Part shown: positions 10,620 to 19,275 of the stretch, one piece after another
Numbering within the stretch: the first letter of the stretch is position 1
Layout of the letters: every line of letters begins with the position of its first letter
Source of the DNA: Roseateles sp.
Lineage (GTDB): Bacteria; Pseudomonadota; Gammaproteobacteria; Burkholderiales; Burkholderiaceae_C
Assembly: GCA_016790285.1 (NCBI GenBank)
Contig: JAEUPJ010000041.1
Span: 210,312 to 274,311 of the forward strand
Direction: 5' to 3'
DNA length: 64,000 nt
Translations under genes and position numbers: made by a program
Notes under the pieces: model-generated
Database searches by the model: none
What the model was told of the DNA's origin: nothing
What the model saw: only the letters and a program-made list of their open reading frames with translations

Positions 10620-12395
10620 GTGGATTTCCTGAAGAACATGCGCGTGGGCGCGCGACTGGGGCTTGCGTTCGCGTTGGTGCTGGGCCTGCTGCTCGCGATG
10701 GCGGGCACCGGGGCGCTGCTGGCGCGGTCGATCAACCACTACGCCGAGTACTACGGCAGCGACGTCATCCCGTCACTGCGCGTGGTGAGGGAGATCGAAA
10801 GTGCCGTCTCCGACGCCCGCCGGCTGGAGCAGCAGCACCTGCTCACCGACGACGACAAGGAGAAGAAGTCGCTGGCCACGCGCATCGCCGACGCGCGCAA
10901 GTCCTTCGAGAAGAGCCTCAAGGACTACGAGCCCCTGCTGTCCGACGACAAGGACCGTGAGTTCCTGAAGAAGGTCAGCGAAGGCGGCGCGGCGTATTTC
11001 GCGGTCGAGGCCAAGGTGCTCAAGGCCTCCGAGGAAAGCGCGGCCGACCCCACGCAGGGTACAGCGGCCAAGGAGCTGACCTTCGGCCCGGCGCGCGACG
11101 CCTTCCGCAAGCTGCGCGACGACATCAAGGGCTGGTGGGCCTACAACGAGCAGATCGCCGCGGAGGCGACCGAGGCTGCCGAGGCGGCCTACCGGCGTGT
11201 GTTGTTGACGTTCGCGGCGGCGTCCGCGGTGGCGCTCGTGCTCGGGGTGGCAGCGGCCCTCGTGATCACCCGCTCCATCACCGAGCCCGTGCGGCGCGCT
11301 TCGCAAGCCGTGCGGGCTGTGGCGGGTGGCGACCTGACGCAGCGGCTGCAGAGCTCGTCGCGCGACGAACTCGGCCAGCTGCTGGGCATGCTCGACGAGA
11401 TGACCCAGAACCTCGCCCGCATGGTGTCGGGCGTGCGCCAGGGCTGCGAGCAGATCACCGTGGCGGCGGCGGAGATCGCCCAGGGCAATGCCGACCTCTC
11501 GGCCCGCACCGAGAGCCAGGCGTCGAGCCTGGAAGAGACGGCCGCGTCGGTCGAACAGATGGCCGCGCAGATCAAGGCCAATGCCGACAACGCGCGCCAG
11601 GCCGACCAGCTCGCCAACCGCGCGTCCGAAGTCGCCGGAGCCGGTGGCGCGGCCGTGGGCGAGGTGGTGGCCACGATGGACGCGATCTCCACGTCCAGCC
11701 GCAAGATCGGCGACATCATCGGCACCATCGACGGCATCGCCTTCCAGACGAACATCCTGGCGCTGAATGCCGCGGTCGAGGCCGCGCGCGCGGGCGAGCA
11801 GGGCCGTGGCTTCGCGGTGGTGGCGGGCGAAGTGCGCCTGCTGGCCCAGCGCAGCGCCGAGGCGGCCAAGGAGATCAAGAGCCTCATCGGCGACAGCGTC
11901 ACCAAGGTCGAGAGCGGCAGCAGCCAGGTGCTGGCGGCGCGCGAGACCATTGGCCAGATGGTCAACGAAGTGCGCCGCGTGACGGACCTCGTGGGCGAGA
12001 TCACGGTGTCCAGCCGCGAGCAGTCCGAAGGCGTCGGCCAGATCAACGCCGCGGTGAGCCAGCTCGACCAGGCCACGCAGCAGAACGCCGCACTCGTGGA
12101 GCAGACGGCCGCGGCAGCTGAGAGCATGCGCATGCAGACGGCCAAGCTGACCGAGGCGGTGTCGGCCTTTCGCGTGGATGCGGGCGCGGCGCCGGTGGTC
12201 TCGCGCGCGGCGGCGAAGGCACCGGCAGCCAAGGCGTCGGCCCCGAAGCCCGCGGCCAGGCCTGCGGTGCGGGCCAGCAAGCCGCCGGCTGCCTCGAAGG
12301 CGGAGCCGACGGCCAGCGCGCCCGCCCCAAGGCCTTCAGCGCCCCCACCCGCTCCCGCACCCGCGGCTGCCGAAGGCGACTGGGAGACCTTCTAG
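10620..12395 (+). CDS. Methyl-accepting chemotaxis protein with CheR-binding tail
   Basis: 591-residue transmembrane chemoreceptor. A GTG start is chosen because GGGGA lies about six bases upstream and membrane helix 1 follows immediately (VGARLGLAFALVLGLLLAM). It has a periplasmic four-helix-bundle sensor region, a second helix near residues 197-217, a HAMP domain (ITRSITEPVRRASQAVRAVAGGD split by the membrane edge) and a cytoplasmic coiled coil with the conserved tip [20 protein letters not shown]. After a long Pro/Ala/Lys linker it ends in DWETF, the CheR/CheB-docking pentapeptide type. The ligand is unknown. Its stop codon overlaps that of the convergent oxidase gene in one CTAG. Confidence 0.93.
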   Translation: MDFLKNMRVGARLGLAFALVLGLLLAMAGTGALLARSINHYAEYYGSDVIPSLRVVREIESAVSDARRLEQQHLLTDDDKEKKSLATRIADARKSFEKSLKDYEPLLSDDKDREFLKKVSEGGAAYFAVEAKVLKASEESAADPTQGTAAKELTFGPARDAFRKLRDDIKGWWAYNEQIAAEATEAAEAAYRRVLLTFAAASAVALVLGVAAALVITRSITEPVRRASQAVRAVAGGDLTQRLQSSSRDELGQLLGMLDEMTQNLARMVSGVRQGCEQITVAAAEIAQGNADLSARTESQASSLEETAASVEQMAAQIKANADNARQADQLANRASEVAGAGGAAVGEVVATMDAISTSSRKIGDIIGTIDGIAFQTNILALNAAVEAARAGEQGRGFAVVAGEVRLLAQRSAEAAKEIKSLIGDSVTKVESGSSQVLAARETIGQMVNEVRRVTDLVGEITVSSREQSEGVGQINAAVSQLDQATQQNAALVEQTAAAAESMRMQTAKLTEAVSAFRVDAGAAPVVSRAAAKAPAAKASAPKPAARPAVRASKPPAASKAEPTASAPAPRPSAPPPAPAPAAAEGDWETF

Positions 12396-13519
12396 AACAG
12401 GCTGGCCAGGCGCCGCACGGCGTCTTCGCTCTGGGCGCGGTCGGGTTGCAGGTCGGCGCTGCCGAAGTCGTGCTCGCCCATGGCCGCCACCAGCAGGCCG
12501 TCGCGGCGGGGCAGCGCCACGCAGTTGTGGCCGCGGTAGATGACCGCGTAGCCCACCTCGGGCTGCGGGATGAGGCGCGCGGTCTGGCCGCGCACCGGCG
12601 TCATGCCCGCATCGCCCAGCAGCGTGCGCGCGCCGTCGCCGGTGCAGTTGACGATGACGCGCTCCGGCAGCCGGGCGAAGTCGCGCGGCGTGTGCAGTTC
12701 GCGCTGCACCAACTCGCCGCCGTCGCGGGCGAAGTCGTCCAGCAGCAGGCGCTGGTAGGCGGGGATGTTGAAGACGAGTTGCGTGAAGCGGCGCACGTGC
12801 GGCGAGCGGAAGGGGTGCTCGCCCGGCGCCAACGCGCGGCCTTGGGGGCGCAGGTCGTGGATGCGGTCGTACAGGTCCGGGTACTCGGGCTCGCCGGCGT
12901 GGCCGGGCAGGGGCGTGTCGAAGCCGTCGTCGGCGATCACGTAGCCGTCGTGCCACTCGACCGGGCCGGAGGGCAGCCCCAGGTAGCTCTGGTGCACCTT
13001 GAACGACGCGCGGGCCATGGCCTCCCAGCCGTCCTGCCAGGTGTCGCTGGCGTGCTCGTTCGCGACGATGCGGGAGTCCGGCGTCCACAGGCCCGTGGCG
13101 GCGCTGGAGTGCACGCGCGGCGGGCGGTCCTTGGCGTAGAGCCGCACGCGGTAGCCCGCCTGCTGCGCGGTGCGCGCCGTGGTGAGGCCGATGGCGCCGC
13201 AGCCGATGACGGCGATGCGGTCACCGGGCCGCGCGCCGCTGGCCTGCACCAGCGCGAGGGCGCGTTGCGCCGAGCCCCAGGACAGCGACCAGCCGCTGCC
13301 GCCGTGGCCGTAGTGGTGCACCAGCGCCTTGCCGAAGCGGCGTTCGGCCTCGATGCGCGGGCCCTGCGCCCGGAAGGGGCGGATGCCGACGGCGATGTCG
13401 ACGATGCGGTCCACGCTGGCGCGGATGGCTGCGGGCGCGTGCGGCGCGGCGAAGTCCATCGCCTGCGCGGGCAGGGCCATCGCGGCGCTGCCGGCGGCGA
13501 GCAGGTGGCGGCGCTTCAC
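12392..13519 (-). CDS. Exported D-amino-acid-oxidase-like flavoprotein, circularly permuted
   Basis: 375 residues, GTG start inside the overlap GTGA with the preceding gene. An RR-containing, probably Tat, export signal (MKRRHLLAAG...ALPAQA) covers residues 1-20. The DAO-family hallmarks appear in rotated order. The substrate-arginine motif GIRPFRAQGPRIE (45-57) and the FAD-tail motif HHYGHGGSGWSLSWG (68-82), normally at the C-terminus, come before the FAD-binding GxGxxG (VIGCGAIG, 104-111). The rest follows normal DAO order (AATGLWTPDSR, VIVNCTGDGA) and ends where the substrate domain usually leads into the C-terminal part. The inferred activity is oxidative deamination of D-amino acids to keto acid, ammonia and hydrogen peroxide in the periplasm. 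It is the last gene of a blaI / M56-S11 operon. Confidence 0.82.
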   Translation of the reverse strand: MKRRHLLAAGSAAMALPAQAMDFAAPHAPAAIRASVDRIVDIAVGIRPFRAQGPRIEAERRFGKALVHHYGHGGSGWSLSWGSAQRALALVQASGARPGDRIAVIGCGAIGLTTARTAQQAGYRVRLYAKDRPPRVHSSAATGLWTPDSRIVANEHASDTWQDGWEAMARASFKVHQSYLGLPSGPVEWHDGYVIADDGFDTPLPGHAGEPEYPDLYDRIHDLRPQGRALAPGEHPFRSPHVRRFTQLVFNIPAYQRLLLDDFARDGGELVQRELHTPRDFARLPERVIVNCTGDGARTLLGDAGMTPVRGQTARLIPQPEVGYAVIYRGHNCVALPRRDGLLVAAMGEHDFGSADLQPDRAQSEDAVRRLASLF

Positions 13520-15261
13520 AGGGCCTGCTTCGCGAGGGACTTGCGGATCATCGCGGCGTCGCGCAGCCGCTGGGCCGAGCCGTCGGCGTCCAGCAGCACG
13601 ACCGTCACGGGCCGTTTGCCGTTGAGGATGCGCATGGCCAGGCAGCGGCCAGCCTCCTCGGTGTAGCCGGTCTTGGAGACACGGATGTTCCAGCCCTTGG
13701 CGCCCACGAGGCGGTTGGTGTTGCGGATCTCGCGCGGCTTGCCGTCCACGGGGACCTTGGCCTTCTTCACGCTGGTGATGCGCTCGATCTCGTCGTAACG
13801 CGCCGCGGCTGCGGTCACCCGCGCCATCTCGGTGGCGGTGGAGGTGTTGGCGGGAGACAGGCCGGTGGGGTCGCTGATGGCCGTGCGCTTGAGGCCGAGT
13901 GCGTGGATCTTGGCCTGCATGGCCTTGGTGAAGCCCGCCTCGCCGCCGGGGAAGGTGCGGGCCAGCGCCGCTGCGGCGCGGTTCTCGGACTCCATCAGCG
14001 CCATCTCCAGCGCGGCCTGGCGGCTCATCTGCGTGCCCACGCGCACGCGGGAGCGGCTGTGCTTGAGGGTGTCGACGTCGTCGCTGGTGATGCGCAGCTT
14101 CTCGTTGGGGTCGAGCTTGGCATCCAGCACGACCATGGCGGTCAGCAGCTTGGTCAGCGAGGCGATGGGCACGACGGCATCGGCGTCGCGCGCCATCAGC
14201 ACCTTGCCGGTGGCGTCGTCGATGACGACGACGTGCTTGGCGTTCACCGGCAGCTTGAGCTGCTGGGCGGGCGGGGCGTCGGCGCCCGGGGCGGCCTGCG
14301 CGACCTGGGCGGTGGGCTCGGGCGGCGGCGTGTCCTTGGACTTGGCCTGCACGACGAAGCTGGTCGCGGCGACAAGCAGGGCGGGCAGCGCGAGCTTCCA
14401 GCCGGTGGCCTGGGGGCGGGGGGCGAGCAGGCGCTCGATGCGGTGCAGCAGGTCACCGCCGCGGGCGGCCGGGGCGAGGGGAGGGGTCATGGGGTCGTGA
14501 TCCAGTTCAGACAGGGCATGCAGGGCCTGGGCGAGGCGACGGGAGTCGCCCAGCGCTTCGGCCGAGATTTCGTCGGCGACGAGCTCGCGCTCCGCACGCA
14601 TGCGGGCCGAGAGCCACCAGACGACCGGGTGGAAGAAGAGCAGGGCCTCGACGGCGCTCTGCAGCAGGTTGGCCAGGTAGTCCCAACGCCGCACGTGGGC
14701 CAGTTCGTGCGCGAGCAGCGCCTCGATCAGGCTCACGGGCAGGCGGGTGAGGAGGGCGGCGGGCAGCAGCACGCAGGGCTTGAGCGTGCCCAGCGCAATG
14801 GGGCCGCCGAGGTCGGGCAGCAGCCGCAGGCTGACGCGGCGCGCGAGGCCCAGGCGGCGGGCCAGGGTGTCCAGGCGCTGCTGCCACTCGGCCGGAGCGG
14901 GCTCGCTGCGCCGGCGCGCGCGGGCCACCCAGGCCAGGCCAAGCGCCAGCCGGCCCAGCATCAGGGACGCACCCAGCGCCCAGGCCCCCACGAGGGCGGG
15001 CATCTGCGCGGCGAGTGGCGAGAGTTCGCCGATGAAGTCGGTGTCGCTCGGGGTGATGTTCAGGCACTGCGCCAGCGGCAGCACGAGGCACAGCGCCAGG
15101 CTCAGCGCGCACACGCCGTAGCGCCAGCGTGCAGACGACCCGCGCAGCAGGGCCAGCAACAGTGCTGCCAGCGCGCCGATGACGGCGCCCTGCCACAGGA
15201 AGTGCAGCAGCGCCCAGCCCCAGGCGCCGATGACGAGGTCGATCGCAGCGTCCAGGCTCAT
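13516..15261 (-). CDS. BlaR-like M56 membrane metalloprotease fused to an S11 D-Ala-D-Ala peptidase
   Basis: 581 residues. The N-terminal 300 form an M56 (BlaR1/MecR1) unit: membrane helices near residues 8-40, 46-66, 90-112 and 288-304, with the zinc-protease motif HELAH (185-189) and the downstream ligand region ELVADE. After a Pro/Ala linker (310-335), residues 340-581 form an S11 (PBP7/DacA-type) serine peptidase with all three catalytic motifs: SLTK (368-371), SEN (425-427) and KTG (530-532). In BlaR1 the outer domain is instead a class-D beta-lactamase-like sensor. The S11 domain could sense beta-lactams or peptidoglycan stems by acylation, or cleave D-Ala bonds itself. ATGA overlap with blaI upstream; GTGA overlap with the oxidase downstream. 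Confidence 0.9.
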   Translation of the reverse strand: MSLDAAIDLVIGAWGWALLHFLWQGAVIGALAALLLALLRGSSARWRYGVCALSLALCLVLPLAQCLNITPSDTDFIGELSPLAAQMPALVGAWALGASLMLGRLALGLAWVARARRRSEPAPAEWQQRLDTLARRLGLARRVSLRLLPDLGGPIALGTLKPCVLLPAALLTRLPVSLIEALLAHELAHVRRWDYLANLLQSAVEALLFFHPVVWWLSARMRAERELVADEISAEALGDSRRLAQALHALSELDHDPMTPPLAPAARGGDLLHRIERLLAPRPQATGWKLALPALLVAATSFVVQAKSKDTPPPEPTAQVAQAAPGADAPPAQQLKLPVNAKHVVVIDDATGKVLMARDADAVVPIASLTKLLTAMVVLDAKLDPNEKLRITSDDVDTLKHSRSRVRVGTQMSRQAALEMALMESENRAAAALARTFPGGEAGFTKAMQAKIHALGLKRTAISDPTGLSPANTSTATEMARVTAAAARYDEIERITSVKKAKVPVDGKPREIRNTNRLVGAKGWNIRVSKTGYTEEAGRCLAMRILNGKRPVTVVLLDADGSAQRLRDAAMIRKSLAKQAL

Positions 15262-15644
15262 GCGTCGTCTCCGCCCTTGGCCAGCAGCTGGCGGATCTCG
15301 GCCCGCTCCTTGGCGCTGACGTGGCCTTGCAGCGCGGCCAGCACCAGCGCCTTGCCCGAGCCGGCGAAGGCCTTGGCGATGAAGTCCTTCACGAGCGACT
15401 GCTGGAGCTTCTCCTGCGCCTGCACCGGCGCGTAGAGGTGGGGCCGGTGGTCTTCGTCGCGGGTGAGCAGGCCCTTGGCGTGCATCACCTGCAGTTGTCG
15501 AAGCACGGTGGCGTAGGTGGCGTCGGGGCGGTCGGGCAGCAGGGCTTCGTGGGCGGCCTTGGCGTCGGCAGGGCCCAGGCGCCAGAGCACCTGCAGCAGG
15601 TCCAGCTCGGCAGCGGTGGGTTTGGTGGGCGGCGAGGAGGGCAT
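15258..15644 (-). CDS. BlaI/MecI/CopY-family transcriptional repressor
   Basis: 128 residues with a winged-helix domain: KPTAAELDLLQVLWRLGPADAKAAHEAL and TYATVLRQLQVMHAKGLL match the BlaI DNA-binding pattern, followed by a short dimerisation tail. Family members repress their own operon until the partner M56 protease causes their cleavage. Here the partner is the next gene, joined by an ATGA overlap. Two inverted repeats precede the gene. Confidence 0.93.
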   Translation of the reverse strand: MPSSPPTKPTAAELDLLQVLWRLGPADAKAAHEALLPDRPDATYATVLRQLQVMHAKGLLTRDEDHRPHLYAPVQAQEKLQQSLVKDFIAKAFAGSGKALVLAALQGHVSAKERAEIRQLLAKGGDDA

Positions 15645-15650
15645 GAATTC

Positions 15651-15692
15651 AGAATAACTGTTCTAGAACTCGATGTCTAGAACAATTGTTCT
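15651..15692 (-). promoter_or_regulatory. Probable BlaI-type operator pair upstream of the repressor gene
   Basis: AGAACAATTGTTCT (15679-15692) is a perfect 14-base palindrome 35-48 bases upstream of the repressor start. A related imperfect dyad, AGAATAACTGTTCT (15651-15664), overlaps the perfect palindrome GTTCTAGAAC (15660-15669). Starts of the two similar dyads are 28 bases apart. Placement between rapZ and blaI fits autoregulation. Repressor binding is inferred, not seen. Confidence 0.6.
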
Positions 15693-15709
15693 GAAATTGC
15701 GGCCCTGCC

Positions 15710-16624
15710 TCAGCGGGCGTCCAGCTCGCGGTGGCGCTTGAGCACGTGGCCGTGGTGGCTGAACTGGCGGGCGAGCATCTCGACGAGGTAGACCGAGCGG
15801 TGCTGCCCGCCCGTGCAGCCGATGGCGACTGTGAGGTAGCTGCGCTGGTCGGCCGCGAAATTGGGCAGCCAGCGCGACAGGAAGCCGGCGATCTGTCCCA
15901 TCATCAGACCGACCTCGGGCTGCGCTGCCAGGTAGGCGGCCACGGGGGCGTCGCGGCCGGTCAGCGGGCGCAGCTCGCGGTCGTAGTAGGGGTTGGGCAG
16001 CACGCGCACGTCGAAGACGAAGTCCGCGTCGCTGGGCACGCCGTGCTTGAAGGCAAAGCTCTCGAACACGAGTGTCAGCTTGGCGCCGGCGTTGGGCCCC
16101 ACCAGGTCGGCCAGCCAGGCGCGCAGCTGGGCCGGGCGCAGCTGGCTGGTGTCGATGACGGTGGACTCGGCCTTCAGGCCGCCGAGCAGCTCGCGTTCGA
16201 GCTTGATCGCGTCCAGCAGCAGGCGGTGGCTGTCTTCGGCGGTGTTGTCCAGCGTGCCGAAGGCGGTGTCGCGGTCTTCGCGCAGCGGGTGGGGGCGGCG
16301 GGTCTCGGAGAAGCGCCGCATCAGCGCGTCGTTGCTCGCGTCCAGGAACACCGAGCGCACCGCCACGCCCTGCGCGCGCAGCTGCTTGAGCAGCGGCAGC
16401 AGCAGCGGCAGCGAACTGGCCGAGCGCACGTCCACGGCGATGGCCACGCGGCGCTCGCCGCGCTGCTCCTCGAGCTTGAGGAAGTCCAGCAGCAGCTCGG
16501 CCGGCAGGTTGTCGACGCAGAAATAGCCTGCGTCTTCCAGCGCATGCATGGCCACCGACTTGCCGCCACCGGACATGCCGGTCAGCAGCACCACGTCGCC
16601 CTGCAGTTCGGTGTCGAGGTTCAT
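15710..16624 (-). CDS. rapZ: RNase adapter protein RapZ (P-loop nucleotide-binding)
   Basis: 304 residues with the Walker A motif GMSGGGKS (16-23) and the C-terminal [12 protein letters not shown] motif typical of RapZ/YvcJ. In enterobacteria RapZ guides RNase E to the GlmZ small RNA and so tunes amino-sugar synthesis; its role in betaproteobacteria is less clear. The ATG at 16624 overlaps the end of recN (ATGA). It is the last housekeeping gene before the blaI operon. Confidence 0.93.
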   Translation of the reverse strand: MNLDTELQGDVVLLTGMSGGGKSVAMHALEDAGYFCVDNLPAELLLDFLKLEEQRGERRVAIAVDVRSASSLPLLLPLLKQLRAQGVAVRSVFLDASNDALMRRFSETRRPHPLREDRDTAFGTLDNTAEDSHRLLLDAIKLERELLGGLKAESTVIDTSQLRPAQLRAWLADLVGPNAGAKLTLVFESFAFKHGVPSDADFVFDVRVLPNPYYDRELRPLTGRDAPVAAYLAAQPEVGLMMGQIAGFLSRWLPNFAADQRSYLTVAIGCTGGQHRSVYLVEMLARQFSHHGHVLKRHRELDAR

Positions 16625-18327
16625 GGCTTGGCCTTGCTCGCGGGTTGGGCGGTGGAGGCGTCGAGCATTTCCTGCGCGTGGGCCAGGCTCGTGGACGACA
16701 GCCGCTCGCCGCCGAGCATGCGCGCGATCTCGGCCACGCGGGCCTCGCCGGCCACGGGGCTGACGGAGCTGACCGTCGTCTTGCCCTGCAGCGCCTTGGC
16801 GACGACAAGGTGGCGGTCGGCACAGGCCGCGACCTGCGGCAGGTGGGTGACGGCCAGCACCTGACGCTGGCCGGTGGCCGACTGGCCGAGCTGCTTCATG
16901 AGCCGCCCGACCGTCTCGGCCACGGCGCCTCCGATGCCGACGTCGATCTCGTCGAAGATGAGCGTGCCCGGCGCGCCGCCTGCGGCCTGGCTGGCTGCCT
17001 GCTGGCTCGTCGTGACGGCGATGGCCAGCGCGATGCGCGAGAGCTCGCCGCCGGAGGCCACCTTGGCCAGCGGGCGCGGCGTGCTGCCTGCGTGGCCGGC
17101 CACGAGGAACTCGGCCGACTCCACGCCAAAACTCTGCGGCCCGTCGGTGGCGGTGAGGGCGATGTCGAACTTGCCGCCCGCCATGCCGAGCTGCTGCATG
17201 GCCGCGGTGACGGCGGCGGCCAGCTGCGGCGCGGCCTTCTTGCGGGCGCGGCTGGCAGCCTGCGCCTCGGTGTCGAAGGCCTTGCGCGCGGCGGCCAGGG
17301 CGGCTTCGAGCTGGGCGGGGTCGCTCGCGGCGTCCAGCGCGGCGAGCTCGGCGCGCCACTGCGCCAGCAACGCGGGCAGCTCCTGCGGCTGGCGGCGGTA
17401 GCGGCGGGCGAGCGTCATCCAGGCGGACACGCGCTCGTCGAGCTCCGCCAGGCGGGCGGGGTCGAGGTCGGCCTTGTGCAGGTAGGCCGAGAGCGTGTGG
17501 CTCGCGTCCTGCAGCTGGGCCTGCACGTCGCGCAGGGCCTGCACGGCGGGCAGCAGGCGGTGGTCGTGGTCGAGCACGCGCTCGAGCTGGTCGAGCGCGC
17601 CGCCGGCCAGCGACTGGGCGCTCGGCTCGGCTTCGTCCAGGGCGTCGAGCGCCGACTTGGCCGCGTCGATGAGGCTTTGCCCGTGCGACAGCCGCTCGTG
17701 CTCGGCGTTGAGCTCCTCCCACTCGCCGTCGCCCGGCGAGAGGCTGTCGAGCTCGCCGATCTGCCAGGCCAGGCGCTCGCGCTCGCGCAGGGCATCGGCC
17801 TGTTGGCCCTGGGCGCGCTGCAGGGCATCGGCCGCCTGCTTCCAGGCGGCGTGGGCGCGGGCCAGGGGGGCGGTGTCCAGGCCGGCAAAGCCGTCCAGCA
17901 GGCTGCGCACCGCAGCCGGCCGGGTCAGGCCTTGCCAGGCGTGCTGGCCGTGGATGTCCAGCAGGTGGTCGGCCAGCTCGCGCAGCTGCGTGAGCGTGGC
18001 GGCGCCGCCGTTGATCCAGGCGCGGCTCTTGCCGGCGGCGTCGATCACGCGGCGCAGCAGCAGGGTGTCGTCGGCGTCGAAACCGGCGTCGTCGAGCCAG
18101 CTGCGCAGGTGGGTGGGGGTGTCGAACTCGGCCGTGATCTCGGCCTTGGCCGCGCCTTCGCGCACCACGCCCGCGTCGCCCCGGCCGCCCAGGGCCAGCT
18201 GCAAGGCGTCGATGAGGATGGACTTGCCCGCGCCGGTTTCCCCGGTCAGCACGGCAAAGCCGGGCTCGAAGTCGAGCTCCAGCGTGGGGACGATGACGAA
18301 ATCCTTCAGGCTCAGGTGCCGCAGCAT
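16621..18327 (-). CDS. recN: DNA repair ATPase RecN
   Basis: SMC-like protein that acts in double-strand break repair. 568 residues. Walker A GETGAGKS lies at 29-36, a long coiled coil occupies the middle, and the C-terminal half carries the signature [16 protein letters not shown] and Walker [14 protein letters not shown]. Length and architecture are normal. It lies 14 bases downstream of nadK and overlaps rapZ. Confidence 0.96.
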   Translation of the reverse strand: MLRHLSLKDFVIVPTLELDFEPGFAVLTGETGAGKSILIDALQLALGGRGDAGVVREGAAKAEITAEFDTPTHLRSWLDDAGFDADDTLLLRRVIDAAGKSRAWINGGAATLTQLRELADHLLDIHGQHAWQGLTRPAAVRSLLDGFAGLDTAPLARAHAAWKQAADALQRAQGQQADALRERERLAWQIGELDSLSPGDGEWEELNAEHERLSHGQSLIDAAKSALDALDEAEPSAQSLAGGALDQLERVLDHDHRLLPAVQALRDVQAQLQDASHTLSAYLHKADLDPARLAELDERVSAWMTLARRYRRQPQELPALLAQWRAELAALDAASDPAQLEAALAAARKAFDTEAQAASRARKKAAPQLAAAVTAAMQQLGMAGGKFDIALTATDGPQSFGVESAEFLVAGHAGSTPRPLAKVASGGELSRIALAIAVTTSQQAASQAAGGAPGTLIFDEIDVGIGGAVAETVGRLMKQLGQSATGQRQVLAVTHLPQVAACADRHLVVAKALQGKTTVSSVSPVAGEARVAEIARMLGGERLSSTSLAHAQEMLDASTAQPASKAKP

Positions 18328-18341
18328 GGTGAGTCTCTAGG

Positions 18342-19208
18342 TCAGATGTACCAGCGCAACTTGCGCCGCAGCGTGGCGTAGTAGCTCCAGCCCTTGGGGT
18401 GCAGGAAGCGCACCTGGTGCTGGCTGCGCCGCACGGTGATGGTGTCGCCGTGCAGCAGGCTGGCCAGGCTTTGCATGTCGAAGTTCACCGACGCGTCGCG
18501 CCCGGCGACGATCTCCATGCGCACCTCGCCCAGGTCGGGCAGCACGATGGGCCGGTTGGAGAGGGTGTGCGGCGCGATGGGCACCATCAGCCAGCCGCCA
18601 ATGCTCGGGTGCAGGATGGGCCCGCCGGCCGAAAGCGCGTAGGCCGTGGACCCGGTGGGGGAGGCGACGATGAGGCCGTCGGCCCGCATGTTGGCCACGA
18701 AATGCTCGCCGACCGAGATCTTGAGCTCCACCATGCCGGCCGTGCCGCCGCGGCTCACGACCACGTCGTTGAGCGCCAGGCCCGTGTAGATGGCCTCGCC
18801 GTCGCGCCAGACCTCGCCTTCGAGCATGGCGCGGGGCTCCACCTCGTAGTCGCCCGCCAGCACCGGGGCGAGGGACTCGCGCCAGCGCTCGATGGGGATG
18901 TCGGTGATGAAGCCCAGGCGGCCCTGGTTGATACCCAGCAGCGGGATGCCGTAGGGCGCCATCTCGCGGGCAAAGCCCAGCATCGTGCCGTCGCCGCCGA
19001 TGACCACCGCCAGGTCGCAGGCGCGGCCGAGCTGCTCGTGCGACAACGCGTCGTAGCCCGTAAGGCCGGTGTTGAGGGCGGTGTCGGCTTCCAGCGAAAC
19101 GTCCAGCCCGCTGGCGCACATGAATTGGGCGATTTCCTCCAGCACCGGACGGATGCCTGGCGCCTGATGCTTGCCCACGATGGCGACATGTCTGAAGCGC
19201 TCGGCCAT
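18342..19208 (-). CDS. nadK: NAD kinase
   Basis: Phosphorylates NAD to NADP. 288 residues with the diagnostic GGDGT motif (71-75), [10 protein letters not shown] and the [19 protein letters not shown] region that binds NAD. First gene of the nadK-recN-rapZ operon and divergent from hrcA (67-base gap), a standard arrangement in beta- and gammaproteobacteria. Confidence 0.96.
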   Translation of the reverse strand: MAERFRHVAIVGKHQAPGIRPVLEEIAQFMCASGLDVSLEADTALNTGLTGYDALSHEQLGRACDLAVVIGGDGTMLGFAREMAPYGIPLLGINQGRLGFITDIPIERWRESLAPVLAGDYEVEPRAMLEGEVWRDGEAIYTGLALNDVVVSRGGTAGMVELKISVGEHFVANMRADGLIVASPTGSTAYALSAGGPILHPSIGGWLMVPIAPHTLSNRPIVLPDLGEVRMEIVAGRDASVNFDMQSLASLLHGDTITVRRSQHQVRFLHPKGWSYYATLRRKLRWYI

Positions 19209-19263
19209 GCGGCAAATTACACCACAGGGGTTTTGCCTTCCCAGGGCAAGCCGGGGCTTTTCC

Positions 19264-19269
19264 TAGAAT
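19264..19269 (+). promoter_or_regulatory. Candidate -10 element of hrcA
   Basis: TAGAAT ends six bases before the hrcA ATG, so transcription from it would begin at or near the start codon. No convincing -35 box lies at the usual distance. The same hexamer precedes tldD and tRNA-Met in this window. No CIRCE inverted repeat was seen in this gap. Confidence 0.35.
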
Positions 19270-19275
19270 GACTGC

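Noticed and set aside
13903-15435. 510-codon plus-strand frame opposite the M56-S11 gene
   Set aside because: Shadow frame; the minus strand carries HELAH, SLTK, SEN and KTG motifs in one frame.
16645-18381. 578-codon plus-strand frame opposite recN
   Set aside because: Shadow of recN; no start signal and no recognisable domain.
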